Assembly: GCA_016793885.1 (NCBI GenBank)
Contig: JAEUHE010000177.1
Coordinates: 1-64,000, forward strand
Length of the DNA stretch: 64,000 bases
Source: Verrucomicrobiales bacterium
GTDB taxonomy: Bacteria > Verrucomicrobiota > Verrucomicrobiia > Limisphaerales > UBA11320
Direction: 5' to 3'
Below the pieces are notes generated by a model. That model saw nothing but the letters and a program-made list of their open reading frames with translations. It ran no database searches and had not been told where the DNA came from. Shown piece after piece: positions 8,271 through 18,100 of the stretch. The position numbers and the translations under genes were made by a program. Positions within the stretch are counted from its first letter, which is position 1, and every line of letters starts with the position of its first letter.

Positions 8271-10547
8271 ATGTTTTCCTATTCCATCGCCGCTCCGAAA
8301 TCGCGTCGGACCACCGTCACTTGGACCGCTCTCGCACTGGGCCTCGCCCTCGCAGGCCCTGATTTTTCGTCCCACGGACAACCCGCACTCAAGGCGGGAC
8401 AACCGCCCGCTTCCGGGCGAGAACCCGGCACTCAACAGGAACGCGACTGGGTGGACAATCGGTGGAGTCGGACGGATGTGGGTCCTTTCCTCGCGTCCAC
8501 GCTACCTCTCCCCGGCGGAAGTATTGCGAAGGGATTGTCCATCAAGGTGGGAGGTCAAAGCCAGGGAACGGTCGCTTACGACACCGCATCGTGTGCCCTG
8601 CGCGCGTTTTGGACTGGTGGTTTTCTCCAGTTTGACCCAGGTCGATTCGGACTGATCCAGGCACCGAAAGCGGCTGGAAAACCGGCCACGCTGGGTGCCA
8701 AGGGATCGGGGTGGGTGGCGCGGTCAGTTCGCTATGTCGGGTTACACCTCCATGGCACGCGAACCGTTCTGGAATATCTGGTGGACGATCTGAAGATCCA
8801 AGAATGTCCCGGACTCGAGGTCGTGGAGAACGTCCCCGTGTTTACCCGCACATTCGAGTTTCCGGCAACCCCTCGAGCACTCAAGCTACTGTTGGCCAGC
8901 GGAACGAAGGGCTCCGAGACAGGCCGGAAGCGATTCGACAATCAGGTTGCCTCACTCGAGCTGGAGACGGGTGCGCTCATGCTTGGGTTCGTCGGGTCGG
9001 GTGCTGAGTTCGAACGGACCGAGTCGGGGGACGTCTTTCTCCACTTCCCTCCCGCTTCCGAGGCCCGTCAGTTCACGGTCATCATTGTGTCGGGGATGAG
9101 TAACGAAGTGGCTGCCGCCTTGCCTCCCGTGCTTAAAGATGGACGCACGAACCTGGATCTTCAGAGTCTGATCAAGCCCGGTCCGGCCCGCTGGCTTCCC
9201 GAACTGATTACCGCCGGGCAACGCGGTGGGGAAACGGATGCCTTTGCGGTGGACACCTTGACGGTGCCCTACGAGAACCCCTGGAACGCGCTCTTCTTTA
9301 ATGCCGGCGTTGACTTTACGCCCGATGGCACAGCCTACGTCTGCACGATCCATGGTGACGTCTGGCGCGTGCAAGGCATCGATGCAACGCTCAGCTCGCT
9401 GCGCTGGAAACGCTTCGCGACCGGACTCTTCCAACCTCTCGGGCTCAAGGTGAGAGACGGTCAGATTTACGTCCTCGGCCGCGACCAAATCACCCGCCTA
9501 CACGACCTGAACGCCGACGGCGAGGCCGACTTCTACGAAAACTTTTCCAACCTGATCCAGACCTCGCCCGGTGGTCACGACTACGTCACGAGTCTCGAAA
9601 AGGACGATTCCGGAAACTTCTACTATGTGGATCCCAAAGGGGTGCACCGCATCAGCCCGGATGGGACGCGACAAGACACGCTGGCCACGGGATTCCGCAA
9701 TCCGAATGGAATGGGCGTGAGTCCGGATGGATCCGTCATTAGCGCTGCCCCTCAGCAAGGGACTTGGACCCCTTCTTCCCAGCTCTGCGTGATCAAGCCG
9801 GGCGGTTATTATGGCTTCGGCGGACCCAAGATCACCTCGGATCGCCCCTTGGGTTACGATGCCCCCCTGTGTTGGATTCCTCACGGGGTGGACAACTCGA
9901 GCGGCAGCCAGGTCTGGGTTCCCAAGGGGAGCTGGGGATCGCTAGGCGGTCAGATGCTTCACCTACTTTGGGGCCGATGCGGCATGATGCTGGTCCTGCG
10001 TGATCAGGTCGGAGCGGCGACTCAGGGAGCCGTGGTGCCCCTTCCCGTGAAGTTCCTCTCGGGACCTAACCGCGGCTCCTTTCATCCCGTCGATGGACAT
10101 CTGTACGTCGCCGGCAGCACCGGCTGGCAAACCAGCGCGGTCAAGGATGGTTCATTGCAACGCGTGCGCTTCCTCAACAAGCCGATCCGCCAGCCCGTGT
10201 CCTGGCACGCGCACCAAAACGGATTAGTGCTATCCTTCGCACTCCCGCTCGAACGTTCGGCGGCTGAAGACCCGGGAAGCTACGGTGTGAAGCAATGGAA
10301 CTATCGGTACGCAGAGGCCTATGGATCGAAGGACTGGTCCGCCGCCGATCTCAGCAAAGAGGGACGCGACGACGTCACGGTCAGGGCAGCTCGATTGTTA
10401 CCCGACGGGAGGAGCGTCTTTCTCGATCTCGGCGAACTCAAACCCGTGATGCAGATGGAGGTCAAATACAGCCTGAACAGCGAGCAAGGTGCCGCGCTGC
10501 GCAGCCAGCTCTGGTTGACCCTCAATCAACTCGATGCGAAGCGTTGA
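8271..10547 (+). CDS. Secreted DUF6797-like beta-propeller protein
   Basis: A 758-residue exported protein. After an N-terminal signal or anchor segment (hydrophobic TALALGLALAGPDF, about residues 17-32) comes a region resembling the DUF6797 domain found in Verrucomicrobia and Planctomycetes. From about residue 320 there is a NHL/sorbosone-dehydrogenase-like propeller, with repeats such as NAGVDFTPDGTAYVCTI, GNFYYVDPKGVHRISPDG and GFRNPNGMGVSPDG. The last part (KGSLQRVRFLNKP, SYGVKQWNYRYAEAYGSKDW) matches the C-terminal module often seen in secreted heme and propeller proteins of these phyla. No CxxCH heme motif is visible, so it may have lost or never had the cytochrome domain. The likely location is the periplasm or outer surface. 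The substrate is unknown. Confidence 0.8.
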   Translation: MFSYSIAAPKSRRTTVTWTALALGLALAGPDFSSHGQPALKAGQPPASGREPGTQQERDWVDNRWSRTDVGPFLASTLPLPGGSIAKGLSIKVGGQSQGTVAYDTASCALRAFWTGGFLQFDPGRFGLIQAPKAAGKPATLGAKGSGWVARSVRYVGLHLHGTRTVLEYLVDDLKIQECPGLEVVENVPVFTRTFEFPATPRALKLLLASGTKGSETGRKRFDNQVASLELETGALMLGFVGSGAEFERTESGDVFLHFPPASEARQFTVIIVSGMSNEVAAALPPVLKDGRTNLDLQSLIKPGPARWLPELITAGQRGGETDAFAVDTLTVPYENPWNALFFNAGVDFTPDGTAYVCTIHGDVWRVQGIDATLSSLRWKRFATGLFQPLGLKVRDGQIYVLGRDQITRLHDLNADGEADFYENFSNLIQTSPGGHDYVTSLEKDDSGNFYYVDPKGVHRISPDGTRQDTLATGFRNPNGMGVSPDGSVISAAPQQGTWTPSSQLCVIKPGGYYGFGGPKITSDRPLGYDAPLCWIPHGVDNSSGSQVWVPKGSWGSLGGQMLHLLWGRCGMMLVLRDQVGAATQGAVVPLPVKFLSGPNRGSFHPVDGHLYVAGSTGWQTSAVKDGSLQRVRFLNKPIRQPVSWHAHQNGLVLSFALPLERSAAEDPGSYGVKQWNYRYAEAYGSKDWSAADLSKEGRDDVTVRAARLLPDGRSVFLDLGELKPVMQMEVKYSLNSEQGAALRSQLWLTLNQLDAKR

Positions 10548-10640
10548 CCGATGACCCAATCCGACCGGGGTGTGTTTATTTCCGGGTGAGGGAAGCCGAA
10601 ATCCCCCTCCGGGGAGGGCGGGAAAGCGGACGGGGCCCCG

Positions 10641-11054
10641 CTGTTCCTTCACCCCGCCTCATCCCCACTAACGCCCCCATCCGCCAAGTACGTCCCTCAG
10701 CCACTCCGGCGCGCGCAGGAAAAGCGGAGACGTGTCTCCGCACTCCATAGAGCCTCCCCGCTACCCCACGCCATCGAAGAGTATGAGCGTCCTATGGACC
10801 GCGGTGGCACGACACCGCTGTTCCTTCACCCCGCCTCATCCCCACTAACGCACCCATCCACCAAGAACGTCCCTCCGCCACTCCGGCGCGCGCAGGAAAA
10901 GCGGAGACGTGTCTCCGCACTCCATAGAGCCTCCCCGCTACCCCACGCCATCGAAGAGTATGAGCGTCCTATGGACCGCGGTGGCACGACACCGCTGTTC
11001 CTTCACGCCGCCTCATCCCCACTAACGCACCCATCCACCAAGAACGTCCCTCAG
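10641..11054 (+). repeat. 177-bp tandem repeat, about 2.3 copies, built on family B
   Basis: The marker CTGTTCCTTCAC starts at 10641, 10818 and 10995, a period of exactly 177 bp, and the copies are nearly identical. Each complete unit contains the GCGGAGACGTGTCTCCGC palindrome, CTCCATAGAGCCTCCCCGC and CGGTGGCACGACACCGCTG. The second is itself an inverted repeat, CGGTG/CACCG. Related single copies lie at 29391-29523, 34716-34760 and, inverted, at 303-352. The array fills most of the 592-bp gap before the metallophosphoesterase gene. Confidence 0.85.
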
Positions 11055-11139
11055 CAACCCCTCGCAACCGCTGGACCCGGAACCAGAATGCCACCGATCG
11101 TTCGAACGTTATCGCCGACCCGATGTCGAACTGGGCGTA

Positions 11140-12036
11140 ATGAAGTTTTCTTGGAAAGCCAGCGTCGATCGAGTGAAGGCAAGCACTCCGCTTAAGTCGA
11201 TGAGCCGTCGAGGGTTCCTCGAAAGGCTGCAGCATGTCTCGCTGTTGGGCATCGGGACTGGAGCCTACACCTGGCTTTGGGAACCTCACTGGGTGGAAGT
11301 CGTCCAGCGCCCCTTGCCTATCGCATCCCTGCCGGATGACTTGATCGGGAAGCGCTTGGTTCAGCTCAGCGACCTGCATATCGGAGCCAAGGTGGACGAT
11401 GGCTACTTGCGCGAAGCCTTCGACCGTGTTCGAGATCTAGCGCCCGAGATCGTGGTCTACACCGGCGACTTCACCACCTACGAGGAGGGGATTCTTGGGA
11501 GGGCCCAGGAAATGTTCCCCTTCCTGCCTCACGGTCGATCAGGAACCGCTGGCGTACTCGGCAATCATGACTACGGGCGATGGTATCGAAACAAGCAGGT
11601 GGCCAATGGCCTTGCACTGAGGGCGGAGGCAGCCGGAGTTCGCATCCTAAGAAATGAGAAACTTTCCATCAGGGGACTGCAGATCGTGGGGTTGGATGAC
11701 CTGTGGTCCAAACGTTTCGACGCCCACAAAGGCCTGGGAACACTTCAGAGCGATCAGGCCGCGATCGTCCTCAGTCACAACCCGGACACGGTAGACCTGC
11801 CGGTCTGGGACGACTACTCGGGCTGGATCCTGTGCGGACATACCCACGGAGGCCAGTGTAAGGCTCCGTTCCTACCTCCGCCCATGCTGCCGGTGAAGAA
11901 CCGCAACTACACCGCCGGAGAATTCAACCTGCCGGGCGGACGCAAGATGTACATCAACCGGGGCATCGGCCACCTGATGCGGGTCCGATTCAACGCCCGC
12001 CCCGAGATCACGTGCTTCACCCTAGAGCGAGCGTAA
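11140..12036 (+). CDS. Tat-exported metallophosphoesterase
   Basis: A 298-residue calcineurin-like phosphoesterase. A twin-arginine signal, SRRGFLERL (residues 22-30), precedes a hydrophobic segment, so the enzyme is probably exported folded or anchored to the membrane. All five metal-site motifs are present: SDLHIG (D78, H80), TGDFTT (D110), GNHDYG (N142, H143), SHNPD (H213) and GHTHGG (H234, H236). It resembles the YaeI/YkuE group, which cleaves phosphodiesters such as UDP-sugar-lipids or membrane phospholipid head groups. The exact substrate is not evident. A start at 11200 (MSRRGFL) is equally possible and keeps the Tat signal. The gene is convergent with the giant CotH protein, from which it is separated by an inverted repeat. 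Confidence 0.88.
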   Translation: MKFSWKASVDRVKASTPLKSMSRRGFLERLQHVSLLGIGTGAYTWLWEPHWVEVVQRPLPIASLPDDLIGKRLVQLSDLHIGAKVDDGYLREAFDRVRDLAPEIVVYTGDFTTYEEGILGRAQEMFPFLPHGRSGTAGVLGNHDYGRWYRNKQVANGLALRAEAAGVRILRNEKLSIRGLQIVGLDDLWSKRFDAHKGLGTLQSDQAAIVLSHNPDTVDLPVWDDYSGWILCGHTHGGQCKAPFLPPPMLPVKNRNYTAGEFNLPGGRKMYINRGIGHLMRVRFNARPEITCFTLERA

Positions 12037-12051
12037 AGCCGGGCATGAACT

Positions 12052-12178
12052 AACCACGGATTTCTCGGATGACACGGATCGAAAACCTTCTTTAGCAGGA
12101 GATCGCAGCCGCTTCCAGATCAGTGAGGTGGTCTGTTCAAGTCTTTACCCATCCGTGGGATCCGCGAAATCCGTGGTT
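12052..12178. repeat. 127-bp inverted repeat (family C) between convergent genes
   Basis: The left arm AACCACGGATTTCTCGGATG (continuing ACACGGAT) at 12052-12079 is complementary, with a few mismatches, to the arm at 12150-12178 that ends CGCGAAATCCGTGGTT. A single arm recurs at 34839-34866. The loop of about 70 bp is unremarkable. Its position between two converging coding sequences makes a role as a bidirectional transcript end plausible. Confidence 0.7.
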
Positions 12179-12195
12179 CATTCCCCTCTTTCGCT

Positions 12196-15100
12196 TTAGT
12201 TCCCCACCAGCACGAGTCGGAAGTAGCGAGCCGTCTCAGTTAACTCGATCGAGACCGTCAGGTTACCCTGAGGACCGGCTGCGACAATTTCGTTCCCGAC
12301 GATCTGCCAGGGGGCAGCCCCCGAAAGTTCCGACTTGGACTCGATCCGATACGTCCTGCCCGCGGTCGCAGGCCAGGTCAGGTGCAATTGGGTCCCATCC
12401 AGGGCATAACCCAAACTGGTCCCGCCCACTACCAATAACCGCGCGGTATCACTGCGGACCGTGGCACCGGCATTGGCCACCTCAACGGCGTAAGATCCGG
12501 CATCGGCCGCCTGGATATTGGACAGGGAATAGGTGGCTAGGTTGGCGCCCAAGATCGGCGCTCCATCCCTCAGCCATTGATAGGACAGAGCCCCATCCCC
12601 CTGAGCTACCACCGAGAAGGATACGCTTCCGCCCGCATCCACCGTTTGCGATTGAGGGTGCGTCAGAATGGCCGGTCCCTTGACCACCGCCAGGGTGGAG
12701 GTCGTGCTGTTCAGCGGCACGGCAACCCCGGCGAGGTTGGTGATGGTCACGTAATAGCGGCCAGCGTCGTTGGTCCTGGCGCCCCTGATCGTAAACACGC
12801 AACTGGTGCTGTAGAGGGTGATGTTGGTGATCGAGGTGCTACTCCCCACCTTGCGCCACCGATAGGTCATGGGCAGAGAGCCGGAAACGTGGATCAGGAA
12901 AGTCGCATTGGAACCCACCGCGACCGTCTGCTGGGCAGGGTTCAAGGCCTGAGTGATCGCCGGCCGAACTTTGACCACCAGTCGAGCGGAGGCGCTGATC
13001 AGCGAGGCGACCGAGTCCTCAACCCGCACGGAATAGTCTCCCTCGTCGGCTAACTGAGCAGCCGGCACCACCAGAGAACTTCCCGTGGCACCCGGGATCT
13101 CGCTGCCCCCCATGAGCCACTGATAACGAAGGGGTGGGTTCGCGGAGACCGCGGTGACCGAGAAGGTGGCTGGTTTGCCCGGATCCACAATTTGTAGCTG
13201 CGGCGGCACCAGGATAGTGGGCGGGATCGGCACGGTCAGCCTCGCTACGGCGCTCCGAACGCAACCCGCACCATTGGAAACCAACGCCCGATAGTCTCCA
13301 TTGTGCCAGGGACCGACGTCAGCCAACGTCAGCAGTGCCTGCGTCTCACCCGGCAAAGGGATTCCGTTACGAAGCCACTGATACTCCAGAACGGGACTGC
13401 CCGTCGCACTGACGCTCAGCTGAACTGTGCTACCCACTTGGGCCAACTGATCCGTGGGAGAGCTGACAATGGACGGAGCCGTCAGCAGGCTGGCATTCGA
13501 TCGAGGATCGGTTTGGTCATAGAATTCCTCCTGGTTATTCCGTCCGTCTCCATCGGAATCCAGAAGCGCATCGGCCGGTACAGAGGGGCTCAAGCCGTGA
13601 GCAGTTTCCCAGGCGTCCGGCAGGCCATCGTGGTCGGCATCCAATTCACCAAAGCCAGAAACATTTCCTCGCCCCGGAGTCGGGGTCGCGATCATCCAAC
13701 TCGAAGCCGCTGCACCTGAGTTCAAGGAGCGTCGCACAACGGAATCGCTCCCCGGCCACCGGCCAACGGTTCGGAACTCGTCGATGACTTCTCTAGCTGC
13801 CGGGAGGCTGTCCACCTGATCCACCACAATATCCCGTTCCAAACTGAGCGACTCGACTGCCGATCCTGCCAGTGATCCGGCATAGGGCCCAACCAAGGTA
13901 AGGCCCGAGGGAAGCCCATAGTGAGCGCGGAAACGAGACGCGACTGCTGGTTGAACGGACGGATCGAAAGGTACGAGCAGCAGGTAGCCACCCGCTGGAA
14001 TTTCAAGTTCAACCGGGAACTCATAGCTCACCCCGCCTGCTAACCTCCATCTGAGGGCGGGGTTGGACGAGTTGGTAAAGGTAACGGGCTGAGCGGTCAG
14101 GTTGTGCAGCTCAATAAATTCCAAGGAGGAGTCCGACAAGCCGTCGGCTATCGGCGAGGGGCGGAACTCGTGAATGACCACTGGACCCACGCGAGCGCCC
14201 GAGTTGGCCGATCCCGGCGTCGGATCCCGCAACGCCACCAGCTCCGAACCCGCACATCCGGGGACGAATCCAAAGGCGGTGTTGGCAGAGCCGGCTCCGT
14301 ACGAGACCTGCGCTTGCCGTCCCGTCAATCGCCCGGAGGCATCAGCCTCGCTCAGAACCACTCTTTCACCCCGGGCCGAGAGGCTAAACTGCCTCAGCAA
14401 CCCCAAGGCACCCGCCACTCCAAAGTCCTCGTCTCGCACCACCAAATAGCCTCGGGCTGGAATGGATTTGGGAACCGCCAATCGGAGCTTCTGCGGCAGA
14501 GCCGGATCGTCGCTCAGAAACCAAGATGAGATGTCGGCAACGAGATTTCCTGGATTGTGAAGCTCGATGAAGTCCTGCTGCCCCGCGGGGGCGCTAGCCA
14601 GAATCTCATTGATTCGGACGTTCTCGATCGGCAGCCAGTTCATCGTTCCGGGGGAGGCCGAATCGGTGAAGTCCTTAATGTCAGAGGCACCCTCCGGCCA
14701 CCGGCCCTGTGACACACCAGCCACCTGTGTTCCGAAGCTCAGCTCGTCAATCACGCTGACCAATAACCCCTCGGAGGAAACCTCATACAGGCGCAGATAG
14801 TCGCCATCGGAATCCAACTGAAACGCCAGGTGGTCCGCGCCTTGATGGCGTTGTCCATCTGCCACCAGCTTCAGATAGCCCGATCCCGCAATGAAGCTCA
14901 GGGGCTCAAACCGCCCGGCTGTCAGGGAAGCGGCCTGGGAGGGATCATCGAGGATTCCCACTTGGTCCAGTGCGACTGGCAAGGCCGAGCTATTGCGGAG
15001 TTCCACCCAATCATTACCCGAGGCCGGATTGGCCATCCATTCGTTGATGGACAAGCCAGCAACCGACCCGACGGTGGCCGCGCCCGAGTTGGCGGCGCCC

Positions 15101-18100
15101 CGCGTAGGCATGGCCATGAGCTTCCACGGCCCGCCAGGCCCGCCGACCACACCGATCGATTGGTCGGGTATTTGAGGACCGTAGCTCTGACGCAACAGAC
15201 CGCCCGCGGGGCTGCGCAAGGTCAGAGCCGCCCCCTCACCAGGCAAGCTGAACCCTGCATCGATGAGACCGCTCGCCGATGTTGACGCGGGGATACCTCG
15301 ATCGCACAGCACGACTAAGTAGCCATTCGCCGGGATGCTGATCCCGGAGGGGAAAACAAACGTGCCGTCGGCCCCATGATTCAGCTCCAGTCGATAGCCG
15401 TTGAGCGAAATGACGGTGGTTCCCGGATTGTGAAGTTCGACGAAATCCGCGAAGCCGCTCGCGGGGGTCAAACGTTCGAACGTAGACCGGGCCATGATCT
15501 CATTGAACCGAGGGCCTTGGTAAACCACAGGACCGGCGTTGGGGAGGCCCGGCGTGGAGTTGCCATCGAAGTTAAAGCGCGAAGGGGCACCATCCGGGTA
15601 TCTTCCAAAGGAAACCCCTTCCGCCTCCTGACCATAGGCCTCGCTCTGAATCTGCTCCCCTCCGGGGGCAAACAGCCGCAGCTCCGGGCCCTCGGCGGGA
15701 AGTTTGAGTCCCAGATGCCGAGGGCCGGCCTTTCCATCGGCCACCAATTCTACAAACCCTTGGGGAGCCACGAACGCCGGAAAGCCATACGTTGCGGAAG
15801 CATTGGCCGTCCGAACCACGTAGCCTTCAAGCCGGGCTGGCAAGGAGGCATGGGCGTTGAAAAACTCGACCCAATCCTCCTGCCCCGGAGCCGGATTGGC
15901 CAGGATCTCGTTCATCTGCAACGCCGAGAGCGGAGCGAGGTCGATCGCGACATTCACAGCTCCGGGCGTGGGCTGAGTCAGGATCCACCCCGAACCATCG
16001 AGGCCGATGGATCGATCCGGAAGCTGATTGCCGAAACTAACGGTCGACACCCGATTCGATTGGGAGTCTTCAAGGAAGAGTGAGTCCCCTTCCCGATCCA
16101 AACCAAATTGCGCATGGAGCCCGGAGTTCACGGCCGAATCCATCCAAATCACGAGATAGCCTCCGGCAGCAATCTGCGTCCCCGCCGGGAAGACGAAGCG
16201 CTGTCCGGCGCCACGTCCCACCAAACTCCACCTGGCGAGGTCGACCGTTGCGGCACCGGTGTTGTGAAGTTCCACAAAGTCCGGAGCCGTCCCTTCATGA
16301 ACGATTCCGCCCGCATTGTCAGCGAGCACCTCGTGGATCCGCACCTCCCGCTGCAGGGAAGGACCGGGTTGCCCCAGGGATCCGCCACTGACGGCACGCG
16401 CAGTCCAATTCGCTGGATCATTCCCATTGCGCAAGGGATCGATGATCTCCAATGAGGCGCCGGTTCCATCCGCCAGAACGGGCCACCCCGCTTCATCATC
16501 ATAGTCAACCACGACCCCGAAACTGCCATCAGGAGAGGAAACACCCAGTCGCTCCCCCCCATTGGAAAGGCTCCCGTCAAACGTTCCGGCCATTCGCGCG
16601 CCCGGATAGCGAATTTTCCACGCGTTGGTATCGACGCCTGAAGCCACCACGAGATAGGCGCCGGGAGCGATGCGAGTGCCCGGCACGAACGTGAAGCTCA
16701 CGCCCTCCATCGACCACCCCGTCAAGTCGAGATCCTGCGCTCCCACATTCTGGAACTCCACATACTCGTAGGCATCGCCGCCGGGAGGGTTATACATGAT
16801 CTCCGTAAGACGGAGCGGCGACTCGAACGAACCCGATTCGAACTGAGCCTCATTGAGCGCGCTCCAATTGGTGCCATTCAAGGTCCGCGCCTTGACCAAG
16901 ACACGACTGCTGATCAGCGGCGGGTTCAGCTCCTGATACTCGCGCGCCGAGGAGGACACTTCCCCGGACCGGAATACTCTCGGATCATTTCCATCCAGAG
17001 TGAAATACACCGTGCCCGCCCCCGGGTTGGTCATCGTAAGCGCATACCCAAACGGGACCCGACCGCCATGCTGCCGGAAGATGGGCGGAGTAGCGTTAGT
17101 GGGATAGAGTCCCCCACGGGCAAACGATCGGAAGACGTTCGAGGACCGCAGAGGGAAATAGCGAGTGGTGTTCCCAGAGGAGTTGGTCAGAAAGAGCAGC
17201 GACTGCAGTTCGCGCAGCCACTCGACGTTGCGGGTGTAGGGCTGGCCCGGACGCGCCACATCTCCCCATCGCGCCGACTCACAAACGATCGCCGGATCCA
17301 CCTGGTCGATCACTTGCATGTAAAGCGCCGCCGGCCGGTTCCACTCCGGGTGCGCCGGATCCCATTCCCGATGCAGGGGATCCACGTAAAAGATTCCGTC
17401 GTTAAAGAAGTGCTTGTGCACCCGGTCCGCGAATCGGAGCCGAAACTCCGGACTGTTGCGGAGCGACGCCAAAATCCCACTACCGGCTCCCGTATTGCTG
17501 ATAGCCAGGCGATCTTCCGTCACACTTTTCAGGACATGCTCCGCATCCCAGGAAATGAATCGCCATCCCGGCGCACCGGGCTTGCGACTGCGAACCGCAT
17601 ACCAATTGTGATGATCCCAGTCGTCGTTACCTACCCAAATGTTCACCATCATGTAGTCGATAAACCAATCGAGATCGAGATGGGAGATCGCGGCCACATA
17701 GTTGGTGATGTTCGCCATCGGTTTCCCGACCGCCGACAGCATCTGGGAGTAGGCCGCCCCGGAGCCTGAGATCACAGTTCCGCTGGTGTGCTTGATGATG
17801 TCGTAGTCCAACGGATCGCCACCAAAATGGCTGGCTGCCCATTTTTCCTCAGGACGCTCATGCAGATTCTTCATGCCCCAATAGAGGCCATTGATGTACA
17901 CATGCACGAACCGCCCTCGGGGCGGTTGCGCGGTCGTGCGGATCATGAGTTCGTTGACGAACTGCTCGCGGGCATACTGTCCTCGATACCGCTGATCGTC
18001 CGCCGTCATGTGGTTCCACACCATGTTCAAGCCCGAATCAATGATGAGAGTGTCGAATTCATCAACGGGCGAACCCTCATACAAGGGAAACCTCAGCTTC

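Noticed and set aside
10803-10820. TGGCACG-type sequence as a sigma-54 (-24/-12) promoter
   Set aside because: The repeat reads CGCTG where TTGC is required at -12, and it recurs inside every repeat copy regardless of gene starts.
10641-11054. CRISPR array
   Set aside because: The repeat period is 177 bp with near-identical units and no unique spacers; no cas genes are present.
10794-11195. Plus-strand frame with internally repeated protein text
   Set aside because: It is a translation of the 177-bp tandem repeat and overlaps the start of the metallophosphoesterase gene.
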